Of a stretch of 64,000 nucleotides of DNA, positions 42,369 through 54,639 are shown piece by piece (position 1 is the first letter of the stretch; the number at the start of each line of letters is the position of its first letter). The translations under genes and the position numbers were made by a program. Under the pieces are notes generated by a model. That model saw only the letters and a program-made list of their open reading frames with translations, was not told the origin of the DNA and did not search any database. The DNA is taken from positions 1-64,000 of the forward strand of contig SKCR01041608.1 in NCBI GenBank assembly GCA_019454045.1, in the 5' to 3' direction. This stretch comes from Zanthoxylum bungeanum. Taxonomy: Eukaryota; Streptophyta; Magnoliopsida; Sapindales; Rutaceae.

Positions 42369-44736
42369 TGTTTGGATTTTATAAGGATTACCAGGTTAGC
42401 GCAGCGGAACGCGGAAAATCAGAATTTTCCGATTCCAAAATTTTTCTTGAATCAATTAAATAAACTTATTTATTTAATTACCCAATACTTAAAATCTGAA
42501 ATTTTAACCCAAGAAATTAAATTTCCTTTAATTACCGAATTACCCATAAACATTACAATTTGATCATTTTGGTCCTTAAATTATCAAATACATATTTAAT
42601 TGATTCCAAATCAATCACAAAATGATTTATATGTGTCTAATACATGAAAATACAGATTGCAAGAAAAATTCCCAATTTTCTGAAATTGCCGAACAACCCC
42701 AATAATTTCCAGGATTTGCAATTTGGTCTTTTTTAGTTCAAAACATGTCAATATCAAATCCAAGCAATCTCAAATTTAATATACATCATATATATATCAA
42801 ATTACATCACATATATGAAAAACCCCAAATTTGGAAAGAGTTATGAACACTAATTTTATAAATTGTCCAAATGACCAAATTACACCAAATTAATAAAATT
42901 CAACACTTTAATTTAATCCTTGCCACACCAAACAAGTCTCACCATCATGAAACAACTCAAGAATACTTCTAGGTCATTTATGAATGGCTAAGCAACTCTA
43001 GAATGGCAATATCACCATCAAATGGCTAAAAGAGTATTAATGAACTAATTTCATTCAATCTTTAATAACAAACATGCTCATCTTTCAAACAAGTTCAAAA
43101 CCATTTAAATTACACACTTAAAGAGTAGAGAAAATTCTAAGCATCACAAATTGAAGCCTAGATACATGGAAACAATTTCCTAGTCAAAGAAAGTTGGAAA
43201 TTACTTACAAAATCCAAGAGTTTGATTGATGAATTTCCTCTGTTCTTCTTGTTTTCTCTCAAACTTACTTTGTAATTTATTTTGCAACTTGTGTAATGAA
43301 AGAAATTGAAACAAAAAAAACTTATATATTTTTCCCTTTTTTTGCCGTGAACCACAAACAAAAATAATAAACTTTATCAACTTGTTTCATTCTAATTGGA
43401 ACAAGTTTACTTGAATAAAAGATAACATTTATCTTATATAAAGTAAACTTACAAATGGACCTATATGCAATTTCCTAAAACAAAAATCATGTAAAAGATA
43501 TTTACAATTTAATCATTTTAACTACTTAATATTTAAATAATTAAATACAAATATATATATATATATATTTACATTAAATATCTCAAATACAAATATTAAT
43601 GATATATGTCAAATATCATAATTTGACAATTAATTAATATGTATTTAATAATATCAAATATTAAATACAAATACACATCAATTAGGAAATGACCATTATG
43701 TCCCCATCACATGTATTTTTTGTTTAATTGTTAAACGAATTATAAAGAATCAGTATTATTCATAAAAGTTGCATTAGTGCTCTACGAGTATATTTCATTA
43801 GTGAGACTCTCTAAGTTCAGACATATCTGTCACGAAATCAAATTTTATGTCTATAATTCACCCACCCGTAAATTATGACGAACACAAATAAACTCTCTGA
43901 ACTAAACAGGTCGAGATCATTACATACGTATAATCCCTCCGTCACAGGTATCCAGATTATTCCAGAGATATAGATATAAACGTCAAACCTCTATAGATAT
44001 AATCACGTCAATGTTTCTATTAGTAATCCCTTAATAACACTTAGAACTAATTTCTATAGTGTACCACGGGCCCATGGATTTAACAGATTGCTAATTCCTT
44101 ATTGAATACCTATTCTCTGTACACAGAACTGACGGATTCTTTCTTGATACACACATGATATCCTGAGCATCAATCCACACCCAACGAATAGGCGGAGGTT
44201 TGACCTTAATAGATCGGTGACGTGACTGCCATCTAAGTTTGGAGGATAACTCATATATCCACAGTGATATCTCAAGTCAAAGAATCACTATGCTCACTCA
44301 ATCCGAGAAGATTCTTATTGACGTTGGTGTATCATCTATTAAGAATCTTCGATGAGTCGTTCAGTGTTTATCCGCTATAAACACCCATACATCTATACGA
44401 GTCTCCAAGACTCATGGTTCATTGAGAAACCATCGAAATCCAAGATTCCAATTTACGACATGTATCAGTCTCAACGAGTTTACTTTACTAACCAATTAGT
44501 GTAAACCTCGACCAGGAACTGTCTAAGAATTACAACGTCATGATACAACTCAATGTCAGTTGCGACACTTTTGCAACAGTATCATAACTAATCATTCTAA
44601 GGTCTGTTACGTCTTTACCATATAAAAGAGGATGTTATATAAAAGAAACTGTTTATTTTATTCATAATAAAATGTTACATTAGTATATACATGGAAATAC
44701 ATAATAAAATTGGCACTTAGAGCACCAACCCTAACA
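42369..44736 (-). mobile_element. Ty1/copia 3' LTR
   Basis: On the minus strand the 2368-bp LTR starts TGTTAGGGTTGG at 44736 and ends CCAAACA at 42369. It interrupts E4 at a CACTTAC sequence. The purine tract AAGTGGGAGATTT (44737-44749) adjoins it. The five bases on the left are GTAAG; the matching duplication on the other side is not in view. Confidence 0.82.
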
Positions 44737-44752
44737 AAATCTCCCACTTGCT

Positions 44753-45031
44753 CTAGTGCCAATAACGATTGTATCTAATACCCATCGACTCCACATGTTT
44801 ATCAAATAACTTCGGAGGTATGACCTTGGTAAGCGGGTCTACTACATTATCTTCACTCGGTACCTTACACACAATAATGTCCCATCGCGACACAATCTCT
44901 TGAATGATGTGGTACTTTCGTTCCACATGCTTTGACTTCTGATGCGCCTTTGGTTCTTTTGCTTGCGCAATGGCTCGAGTATTATCACAGTATAATGGAA
45001 TCAGATTCTCGATACTTGGGATAACTCCCAA
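44753..45031 (-). pseudogene. Ty1/copia RNase H C-terminal fragment
   Basis: The open segment reads LIPLYCDNTRAIAQAKEPKAHQ, KSKHVERKYHIIQEIVSR and VPSEDNVVDPLTKVIPPKLF, the usual end of copia pol. Only the last about 90 residues are here; upstream RNase H, RT, integrase and gag are absent. It lies 16 bases before the LTR purine tract, as expected. The rest of the element is replaced, from about 45090, by the LINE C pair. Confidence 0.88.
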
Positions 45032-45089
45032 TTCTATGATAAAGTTCCTAACCCATACAACTTCCTTTGTAGGTTCATAAACTGCAATA

Positions 45090-45672
45090 TTTTTTTTTTG
45101 GATAAAGTAAGTATATTAACCAAAGAAATAACAAAAGCATAGGGGCATACCCCAGAGAGCTAAGGAAGACAGGCCTTCCTAGCTACAGAATAAAAGCCAA
45201 TTAGGCTAAAGACAAGCAAAATCAAATCAAAAAATATCGTCAGATAGTTGCCAAGATTGTTGAAGCCATCTATTATCATATGAAAGCTTCACCTTTCTTG
45301 ACAAACTAGCATGAGTCCGTACAGTAAACATAATATTGGTCAAGAGAACTCTATATGGACTATGAGACTCGTCATGTAGTCGAGCATTCCTCTCCTTCCA
45401 TATGAAGTAAACTGTAGTGGCAAAGGATAATCGAACAAGTAAATGACACAAAGATCCACTACTACACTGCTCCATCCATATAATAGTCTGCATCCAGTCA
45501 CGAGAGCACCAATCTATACCACATTCAGCCAAAATAGACGACCAAATCTGAGAAGCAAATGAACACTTGAAGAAGAGATGATCTCTATCCTCCACCGAAT
45601 GACCACAAAGTACACACATAAAACAACCTGAAATGCCAAAAGCCATTAACCGATCCTGAGTATAAAGGCCTC
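45090..45672 (-). mobile_element. LINE C, left arm (minus strand)
   Basis: This is the 3' end of an L1-type element with its A tail at 45090-45099 (T on the plus strand). The frame 45227-45646 encodes FGISGCFMCVLCGHSVEDRD, a Cys/His zinc region, and ends KLSYDNRWLQQSWQLSDDIF. It belongs to a family related to, but distinct from, LINE A/B. It forms a long inverted repeat with 45692-46272. Confidence 0.9.
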
Positions 45673-45691
45673 ATTTGGCTCACGATTCAAG
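45673..45691. other. 19-base spacer of the LINE palindrome
   Basis: ATTTGGCTCACGATTCAAG separates the two arms. Its right end (ATTCAAG) still matches LINE sequence, so the right arm is slightly longer. Confidence 0.8.
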
Positions 45692-46272
45692 GAGGCCTTT
45701 ATACTCAGGATCGGTTAATGGCTTTTGCATTTCAGGTTGTTATATGTGTGTGCTTTGTGGTCATTCGGGGGAGGATAGAGATCATCTCTTCTTCAAGTGT
45801 TAATTTGCTTCTCAGATATGGTCGTCTATTTTGGCTGAATGTGGTATAGATTGGTGCTTTCGTGACTGGATGCAGACTATTGTGTGGATGGAGCAGTGTA
45901 GTAGTGGATGTTTGTGTCATTTACTTGTTCGATTATCCTTTGCCGCTGCAGTTTACTTCATATGGAAGGAGAGGAATGCTCGACTACATGACGAGTCTCA
46001 TAGTCCATATAGAGTTCTCTTGACCAATATTATGTTTACTGTACGGACTCATGCTAGTTTGTCAAGAAAGGTGAAGCTTTCATATGATAATAGATGGCTT
46101 CAACAATCTTGGCAACTATCCGACGATATTTTTTGATTTGATTTTGCTTGTCTTTAGCCTAATTGGCTTTTGTTGTGTAGCTAGGAAGGCCTGTCTTCCT
46201 TATCTCTCTGGGGTATGCCCCTGTGCTTTTGTTATTTCTTTGGTTAATATACTTACTTTATCCAAAAAAAAA
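45692..46272 (+). mobile_element. LINE C, right arm (plus strand)
   Basis: It mirrors the left arm with a few per cent differences and ends in A9 at 46264-46272. A base lost near 45725 and a stop in the zinc region leave the frame open only at 45831-46136. Its right flank is copia LTR sequence. Confidence 0.9.
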
Positions 46273-46700
46273 TTCTAAGCATCACAAATTGAAGCTTAGA
46301 TAAATGGAAACAATTTCCTAGTTGAAGAAAGTTGGAAATTACTTACAAAATCCAAGAGTTTGATTGATGAATTTCCTTTGTTCTTCTTGTTTTCTCTCAA
46401 ACTTACTTTGTAATTTATTTTGCAACTTGTGTAATGAAAGAAATTGAAACCAAAAAACTTATATATTTTTCCCTCTTTTACCGTCCACAAACAAAAATAA
46501 TAAGCTTTATCAAATTGTTTCATTTTAATTGGAACAAGTTTACTTGAATAAAAGATAACATTTATCTTATATAAAGTAAACTTACAAATGGACCTATAGA
46601 ATCATGCCATTTCCTAAAACAAAAATCATTAAAAGATCCCTACAATTTAATCATTTTACTTACTTAACATTTAAATAAATAATTAATAAATACAAATACC

Positions 46701-46738
<38 letters not shown>

Positions 46739-47243
46739 TTATATTTACATAAATATTTACATTAATATTTCAAATACATATATTAATGATATATATCAAA
46801 TATCATAATTTGAAAATTAATTAATGTGTATTTAATAATATCAAATATCAAATACAAATACACATAAATTAGGAAATGACCATTAGGTCCCCATCGCATG
46901 TATTTTTCGTTTAACCGTTAAACGAATTATAAATAATCAGTATTATTCATAAAATTTGCTCTAGTGCTCTACGAATATATTTCATTAGTGAGGTATATCC
47001 GTCACGAAATCAAATTTCGTGTCCATAATTCACCCACTCGTAAATTATGACGAACACAGATAAACACTATGAACCATACATGTCGAGGTCATTGCATACA
47101 TATAATTCATCTGTCACAGGTATCCAGATTATTCCAGAGATATAGATATAAATGTCAATCTCTATAGATATAATCACATCAACGTTTCTATTAGCAATCC
47201 CTTAATAACACTTAGAACTAATTTCTACAGTATACCACGGGCA
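46273..47243 (-). mobile_element. Second copia LTR piece
   Basis: Collinear, in the same orientation, with 43135-44073 of the copia LTR, with moderate divergence and small insertions (including a longer AT run at 46705-46734). Probably part of the 5' LTR of the same element. It is cut by LINE C on one side and by E5 on the other, after CCACGGGC. Confidence 0.82.
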
Positions 47244-50200
47244 TGTTTTATGACACAGAAATCGGCGACGCTGTCCCAGGCTCGCGGCTCGGATGGGAGT
47301 ACGGAATAGCCCGCGGGGGACTAAACTGGAGAACTAAAAATGGAGTCGCCACCCGGTGTGAATCGGGAAAATGATTTAAGGCCGCACTCACCCCTCGCAA
47401 GGGAAGACCTCAAACCGTTGGGTTCGGAATGGTCCTTTACTTATGCCACTTGTAATGAACGGATTTGTGCAATAATCTAACCAAGCCTAAGCAACATATA
47501 TTTCCAAGGATAATCTACTTCTAAGTTCATGCATAAAAAAGATAAATTGGAATAACGGCAAGCATATAATTTCATGAACACATTATATTGATAAACACAG
47601 AGACGCGAATAAACAATAATTGTACAAGCATGCATATTAAAGAGAGGCAATTAAGTGCATAATGTAACTAATAACAACTATAAAGGCATTGATGATAAAA
47701 AACGAGCACATAATCTCATGAGCATATCGAATAAATGCGGAAAATATAAACAAACAATAACGGTAAATGCATAAATATTGAAGAGAGCTAACTAAGCATA
47801 TGATAGGGAAGGGAATGACTAAGGGAACAAACATGCATGAAACATGATGAAGGAATCTGTCCAGTGTGTGCGCATTCGTGTAGCGTTCGTAAACGCGTTC
47901 GAACGGTAAACAGTATGCAAGCGTTCGAGTAGCGTTTGATAACGTGTTCGAACGATAAACAGAATGTCCGCATTCATATAGCGTTCATAAATGTGTTCGA
48001 ACGGGATGAGACCTGATGCATGATACAATAAAATGCATGCGCGTTCGAGTAGCGTTCGTAAACGTGTTCGAATGGTAAACAGAATGCAAGCGTTCGAGTA
48101 GCGTTCTGAGGCGCGTTCGAACGGAAATAAGACAGAATGCATACTTTCGTGTAGCGTTCGTAAATGCGTTCGAACAGAATGAGACAAAATGCATACGTTC
48201 GTGTAGCGTTCGTAAACGCGTTCGAACGAGATTGCCAAAATGGCATCTGAAATGACACAAACACATATATGGATAAACAAATACACAATGTAGGACCTCG
48301 TGTGCCCGATGGAACACATTTCACATTCAATCGGGTTCACCTCGTCCGGCGCGGTAAAACATCATGGAAAAGGTAGTCTTTAGGCATTTCCCTCGAATAG
48401 AGGACCTTTAATCCACCCTAGTTAGCCCATGCACACAAGAATGCAATGCATGCGTAAATAAAGCAATGATATGCAAAGGGTAAATGACATAATAAAAGGC
48501 GCGGCAAAACATCGTGGTAAATATAGCCTTCAGGCATTTCCCTCGAATAGAGGACCTTTAATCCACCCTAGTTAGCCCATGTGCATTATATTACAATGCA
48601 TATAAAATAAAGACAACAATAGTATAGGACCTCGTGCAAAGGGTAAATGACATAATAAAAGGCGCGGCAAAACATCGTGGTAAATGTAGCCTTCAGGCAT
48701 TTCCCTCAAATAGAGGACCTTTAATCCACCCTAGTTAGCCCATGCACATTATATTACAATGCATATAAAATAAAGACAACAATAATATAGGACCTCGTAT
48801 GCTCGATTAAACATATCTCACATTCAATCAAATATGCTCCGTCCGGCGTGGCAAAACGTCGTGGCAAAGGTAGCCCTTGCTTGGGGTTTTTATCTCTCAA
48901 AATGGAGGACCTTTAATCCAACTTGATTTGCCCATGCGCACTATATCATCATGCATAAATAAGTAACATGCAGAAAATAATAGCATACAAATGACTAAAT
49001 CATGCTTAAAAATAAATAACATACTAGCAACCCAATGATGCTCGAATACAAGGTTGGATGAAACGAAATATGTGAATCTCTTAAGTGGTACGTGGCATTG
49101 TATCCCGAGTGCAAACCGCAATACCGTCCATTCGGATTCGGCTACGGAATTTACGTCCAGGTTTCTATCCGATATACCATAAGAAAGAACACATATTCCA
49201 TTCATTCAAGGACCACAACATATATCAACAAACGACTCTCATGCGAAGGAATTCCAATAAACAACAACAAAGATGAGAATAAATAAGAAGTGTGCCCTCA
49301 GGTCTAACCTCTTAGGTCGTCTCTCGAAAGTGCGTTACACGGCCGTCGGAAGGGTTGATGCTCCGCAACTCATCCGTTTCACTGGTTCACTGCTCTCGTT
49401 TCGCTGTTTCGCTGTTTTGAGCTGTCGTTTCCTCCGTTTTGCTGCTGTTTTTTACTCCGTTTTGCTGATATTTTTGCTGTATTTTCTGGTCACTATTTTC
49501 ACTGTATTAAGGGACTGTTTTGGCATTCTTTAAGGGGGTATTGAGGCTGCTGTTTTGCGGTCACTACAAGGACTGTTTTGGGCTGTGATTTTCGGTGGTT
49601 TGGTTTGGGTATGTGTTTTCGGTGAATGGAGGGCTGCATGATGCGGTAATGGATGGGTTATTTCGTGAGTGTTTCCGTGATGGTGGAGTATAGTAGAAGA
49701 GAAAATTATTTGCTTGCTTCTTACTTTTTTTTTCTTTTGGGCGTGTATGTTCGGTTTATTTCTTTTGTGTTTTTGTGAGAATGAGCTAGGGTGTGAAAGG
49801 TTGGTTTAGGCTTCTTTTTATATTGGTTTCTAGGGTTTCTAGGTAAGGAAGGGAATCCTCAAAAAAATGAAGTGTCTTGATTGGTTTATGAAAGGAAAAG
49901 ATGTGTTTAATTTAGGGAGTGAATATCTTAATTGGTGTTTGATTAGGGAAATGATATATTTGATTTGTTTTATTTAGGTATGTGAATTATTTAGATTGGA
50001 ATGTGATTTATTTAATTTAGGAAGGATATTATTTTAATTTGTGACATGTTTTAAATGTTTTAATTATTTTTGGGTGGGTTTTGGTGGGCTAAATGGGCTT
50101 GGGCGTGAGGCTAGCAACAAAACCAGAAGTACCGACACCGTTCGAACGCCTATTCGAACGCTACACGAACGTCCGCAATCTGCTTGACGTTCGAACGTGT

Positions 50201-50371
50201 TCATGAACGCAGCACGAACGAAAGTAGTGAACATGTGAATTGAATCTGTTGACATACTTATTTTGAATTTCCCCTTCCGACATTCGTTTCCCGCGACTTC
50301 CGCAACCTAAATAGTAGTGCATCCATACGAGACTCATCATCGGGACTTATATATAAAATACAGTGCCTACA
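47244..50371 (-). mobile_element. E5 3' LTR
   Basis: The 3.1-kb LTR starts TGTAGGCACTG at 50371 and ends near 47244 (ATAAAACA). It has a small TTCGAA array near its start (50139-50222), a TATA-like CAATATAAAAAG at about 49819-49830 and the conserved block (49085-49180). Sub-repeats (48300-48950), a large TTCGAA array (47876-48235) and the GC-rich end (47260-47460) complete it. Confidence 0.9.
47876..48235 (-). repeat. E5 3' LTR: GTTCGAACG palindrome array
   Basis: Six or more units with CGTTCGAACG, GTAAACGCGTTCGAACG and CGTTCG half-sites. The equivalent in the 5' LTR is 59236-59575, which differs by missing and altered units. Confidence 0.9.
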
Positions 50372-50385
50372 GTCGCCCCCACTTT
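50372..50385 (-). promoter_or_regulatory. E5 polypurine tract
   Basis: On the minus strand AAAGTGGGGGCGAC directly precedes the LTR and is identical to E2. Confidence 0.9.
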
Positions 50386-50499
50386 GATGGGACTTGTGCA
50401 GTGTGTGACAATGACAATCCTATCAAAGTTGTGCAATGCATTTTTACTTACCTGGCTAGCCAGCTGCCACCTGACTTGCCTGCTGCTTCGAGCTGAGTT

Positions 50500-51200
50500 G
50501 ATGATGCAATGGACCTCGATCCTGGGACGCATCCCAATAACTGCAACCGACAACGAGGGCCTCGACCCTGTGACCCATCCCAATACCGCTGACAATGTGG
50601 GTCACGACCCTAGGATGCATCCCCAAAACTGATGATGCAGTGGGCCAACGACCTTGGGACGCATCCGATAACTGCAACCGACAACGGGGGCCTCGACCTT
50701 GGGATGCATCCCGATAACGTTGACAATGTGGGTCACGACCCTGGGATGCATCCCCAAAACTGATGATGCAGTGGGCCAACGACCTTGGGACGCATCCTGA
50801 TAACTGCAACCGACAACGGGGGCCTCGACCCTGGGATGCATCCCGATAACATTGACAATGTGGGTCACGACCCTGGGACGCATCCCCAAAACTGCTAATG
50901 ATGTGGGTCACGACCCAAGGACTCGTCCCCAAAACTGATGCTGATGTGGGCCTCGCCCCCGGGACTCATCCCCAAAACTGATGCTGATGTGGGTCACGAC
51001 CCTGGGACGCATCCCCAAAACTGCTGATGATGTGGGTCACGACCCTGGGACGCATCCCCAAAACTGCTAATGATGTGGGTCACGACCCTGGGACTCATCC
51101 CCAAAACTGCTGATGATGTGGGTCACGACCCTGTGACGCATCCCCAAAACTGCCGATGTGGGCCTCGACCCTGGGACTCATCCCCAAACTGATACTGATG
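50500..51200 (-). repeat. E5 3' untranslated: 43-bp minisatellite
   Basis: GTGGGTCACGACCC recurs at 50989, 51032, 51075 and 51118, exactly 43 bases apart. Earlier units are more varied, with some about 130-base higher-order spacing. One unit reads GATGTGGGCCTCGCCCCC, the reverse complement of the E2 29-bp core. Confidence 0.93.
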
Positions 51201-51372
51201 CGTTGTTGCTTCTGGTTGGCTTGCATTTGCCGCTTTCTTCTTTTCTTCTTTGAAACCTGTGAATACAAAACAAAACAAAACACAAAAAAGAATGCAGATA
51301 CGTTATGTGTATCCATGCATGTATGAATTCCTTATCCCGTTGGGTTAGGTCTTCTGCCAGGTCTTCTCTTTC

Positions 51373-51819
51373 TCAAGCGAAGTATTGTTTCAATCTGTCC
51401 ATGTTGATCGACTCGGTGAACTCCTTCCCTTCCAAATCTGACAGTCTCACTGCCTCATTTCCCATTACTTTCTGCACTATGTAAGGTCCTTCCCAGTTAG
51501 GTCTGAACTTTCCTCTTGGGTCTGTCGTCGACGGCCTTGACTGCTTAAGTACCAAATCACCCTTTCTGATCTTAGTAGGACACACCTTCTTGTTGAATGC
51601 TCGGGCTAGTCTCTTCTGATATATCTGCATGTGATGCAAGGACTTCATCCTCTTTTCATCCAGTAGTGCTAACTGTTCAAATCTCTGTGCGGCCCATTTT
51701 TGTTCAGGTAACTTTGCTTCTACTAATACCCGCATGGACTGTATCTTAACTTCCACTGGTAGTACTGCTTCCATTCCGTGGACCAAAGAGTAAGGTGTGG
51801 CTCCCGTTGCCGTTCTCAC
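51373..51819 (-). pseudogene. E5 integrase C-terminal domain
   Basis: The frame begins RTATGATPYSLVHGMEAVLPVE, typical of gypsy integrase after the core. It then has the basic IRKGDLVLKQSRP, GKFRPNWEGPYIVQKVMGN and LSDLEGKEF, ending NMDRLKQYFA. It joins the core through a frameshift at about 51850. The domain helps DNA binding and multimerisation. The last residues match the pol scar in E2. Confidence 0.9.
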
Positions 51820-51856
51820 AGATGTTCTATTCCCCCACAGGGCGTATGGTAGCTTG

Positions 51857-52156
51857 TTAGCCCAATCTTTGCAGTTCTGTCATCTTGGCTAATATCTTCT
51901 TTACTGTCTTGTTGGCTGCCTCGACTGCCCCATTTGCCTGCGGCCGGTAAGGTGACGACTTGTGATGTCCTATCCCATATCTCTGTAGCATTGCCTTCGT
52001 TTCCCCTTGAAACTGAACTCTGTTATCTGTCACTACATGATGTGGCATTCCAAATCGACAAATGATGTTCCGGGATATGAACTTCGCCATCTGCTTTGTT
52101 GTGACGTTAAGAAATGACTCGGCTTCCACCCACTTTGAAAAGTAGTCTACTGCCAC
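51857..52156 (-). pseudogene. E5 integrase catalytic core
   Basis: The D-D-E triad is recognisable: Asp in VDYFSKWVEAE, Asp in VVTDNRVQFQG, and Glu in PQANGAVEAANKTV. The usual Gly after TDN is Arg here. Frameshifts at about 52156 and 51850 separate it from the zinc and C-terminal parts. Confidence 0.92.
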
Positions 52157-52548
52157 TACAATAAAACGTGTTCATTCGATGCATTCGGTAAAATCTCCCC
52201 GATCATATCAATTCCCCATGCTGAGAAAGGCCATGGCTCTGATAGCCCATGTAACTCTGTGTGAGGCAGATGGTTCAAATTACCGTGTGCTTGACAATCA
52301 TGATAATGTTTTACCAGTTTTGCACAGTCTGTCTCCATGGTCAACCAGTAGGAGCCTTGTTTTACAATCTTGCGAGACAAGTTCAACCCATTCATGTGCG
52401 GTCCACATACCCCGGCATGTACTTCTTCCATTATCTTCTGAGATTCTTCTTTTCTCAAACACTTCAGCTGAACGCCATTTGTCTGTCTCTTGTACAATTC
52501 TCCTTTCAAAACCACATACTGAGAAGCTAACTTCGGAATAGCTATCAT
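52156..52548 (-). pseudogene. E5 integrase zinc-binding domain
   Basis: EEVHAGVCGPHMNG, then about 30 residues, then CAKLVKHYHDCQAH gives an HHCC-type arrangement. WPFSAWGIDMIGEI at the end leads to the core and contains the first Asp region. The following frame is shifted at 52156. Upstream, it is one frame away from the RNase H end. Confidence 0.88.
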
Positions 52549-53495
52549 GTCTTTTCTGCTGGTTCTTCTGGGAGTTCTCTGAGTTCCAGGTATTGCTGAA
52601 TATCATGGTACCAAGGTTTTCCATCGTCGGCCTCCACTTCCAGAACTCTTTCTATCTCATAAACGGGACTGTTTGCTGTTGTCTGTACCAGTGGTTTCAT
52701 CACTAACTTCTCTGGATTTTCCCAAGTTGCTGCAAGTGTAGCTAATGTGTCTGCCATCTGATTCTCTTCTCGCGGCAAGTACTGAAACTTACAATCGGGG
52801 ATAGCCTGTGCCAACTTTCTGAGGTGAAAAATGTAAGGTTTCAACAGTTATTCCTTCAATTCCCATTCTCCATGCATCTGTCGGACTACCCACATCGAAT
52901 CTCCATAGACCTCCACGCTCTCAGTCTTCAAGGCTATCAATGCAGTCAATCCAAAAGCACATGCTTCATACTCGGCCATGTTGTTAGTTACTTCGAACGT
53001 CAACCTCTTGGCCATAGGCAAGGTTTCTCCCTCGGGGGTCACTATCACGATCCCAATTCCGGCTCCTTTGTAATTCACTGCGCCGTCGAAATACATATTC
53101 CATCCTTGAAATGTTATTGCTTGGATCTCTTCATCTGGGAATTCAAACTTGTACTGATCCCCTTCAATAGGTTGCAATGCCAGGAACTCTGCTACGGCTC
53201 GCCCTTTGATTACTTTGGAGGTGAGATACTCAACGTCAAACTCTGTCAGCAACACTAACCATCTTCCCAACTTCCCCACTAGCGAAGGCACTGAATGTAG
53301 ATACTTCAAGGGATTTTCTTTGGCTACCACCTGGATCTTGTAAGACTGGAAGTAATGCCGCAGTTTTCTGGATGCCCATACCACTGCCAAACAGATCTTC
53401 TCTACCTCTTGATAACGAGCTTCGTACGGAAGCATCTTCTTACTAAGATAGTAGACTGCATGCTCTATCCCTGTCTCACCTGCCTGTACCATCAT
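52545..53495 (-). pseudogene. E5 RNase H end and second (archaeal-type) RNase H
   Basis: The frame 52848-53495 starts inside the first RNase H (GIEHAVYYLSKKMLPYE, VWASRKLRHYFQSYKI). A linker leads to the second RNase H, MYFDGAVNYKGAGIGIVIV (catalytic Asp), NNMAEYEACAFGLTAL (catalytic Glu) and VYGDSMWVVRQM (catalytic Asp). TAA at 52848-52850 breaks it, and the same frame continues to 52545 with LPREENQMADTLATLA (final Asp). Two RNase H domains are the hallmark of the Tat lineage. The second may process the RNA primers. Confidence 0.9.
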
Positions 53496-53513
53496 TGCCC
53501 CCAGTGCTTCTGA

Positions 53514-54512
53514 TTATATGGCCAAATACAATATCAATGGTCTGCCCGGTCTCGGAGGTTTCAATACAGGAGGCTTTACCAAGTATTCTCTGATCTTGTC
53601 GAAGGCTGCTTGACATCGCTCATTCCATTTCACTGGCTGGTCTTTTCTCAGCAGTTTGAAGATAGGCTCACATACTGATGTCAACTTGGCGATGAACCGA
53701 CTAATGTATTGAATTTTCCCGAGGAATGCTCTGACTTCCTTCTCAGTCTTCGGTGTTGGCATCTCTGTGATTGCTTTGATCTTCTCAGAGTCTACCTCTA
53801 TTCCTCCCATTCCAACTGTATGTCCCAGCAACTTTCCTAATGTTACCCCAAACACACATTTCTTGGGATTCAGCCGCAAGTTGTATTTGTCAACTCTTTG
53901 AAGGAACTTATTCAGTGCTTCTATATGCCATATTCTTGTCTCTGATTTCACCATCATATCATCCACATATACTTCAATCTCTTTGTGCATCAAGTCATGG
54001 AATAGTGTAGTGGCCATCCGCTGATAAGTAGCTCCTGCATTCTTGAGCCCAAACGACATTACCTTGTAACAATATGTGCCCCACTCGGTGACAAAGGCAG
54101 TCTTGTGCTTGTCTTCTTCAGCCATGAGAACCTGATTGTATCCTGAAAACCCATCTGCAAATGAATACATGGCAGATAAAGCCGCACTGTCAACTAGCAC
54201 ATCTATATGAGGTAGAGGAAAATCATCTTTCGGGCATGCCTTGTTAAGATCTCTGTAATCCACACACATTCTGACCTTCCAGTCTTTCTTCGGCACCGGC
54301 ACAATATTTTCCAACCACTCATGATACTTCACTACTTCCAGGAACCCCACATCTATCTGTTTCTTGACTTCCTCTCTGACTTTCTCGGCCCACTCAGGTC
54401 TCATCCGTCGAAGTTTCTGTTTCACTGGCTTCATATTTGGATAAGTTGGTATTGTATGCTGAGCGATGCTTCTGTCTACTCCAGGCATGTCCTCATAGGA
54501 CCAAGCAAACAC
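53514..54512 (-). pseudogene. E5 reverse transcriptase
   Basis: 332 open residues begin FAWSYEDMPGVDRSIAQH and contain RMCVDYRDLNKACPKDDFPL, SFADGFSGYNQVLMAEEDKHK (first Asp), MSFGLKNAGATYQRM and EVYVDDMMVKS (YVDD). LGKLLGHTVGMGGIEVDSEK follows, with the connection FLGKIQYISRFIAKL. The frame stops at 53514-53516, where the RNase H begins (YLAI stop). All catalytic residues are present. This is the longest open part of E5 pol. The frame upstream toward the protease is broken near 54530. Confidence 0.93.
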
Positions 54513-54639
54513 CTTGGCATATTTGGCTAAATTTCTTCTAATTTTTCCCGCTCCTCAGAGGTAACCTCACTTGCAATTAGAATTTCCTGGGGCTCTCAGG
54601 TGTACCAAGGTTAATGCATTTATTTTTGTGGAGCTGATA

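Noticed and set aside
47819..48340. Minus-strand frames of 110-173 codons
   Set aside because: Three overlapping frames cross the TTCGAA array; they are repeat artefacts and not conserved as proteins in E2.
50456..50932. 158-codon minus-strand frame with DASQGR repeats
   Set aside because: Produced by the 43-bp minisatellite of E5, with several overlapping frames equally open.
52179..52541. 120-codon plus-strand frame
   Set aside because: Antisense of the E5 integrase zinc domain.
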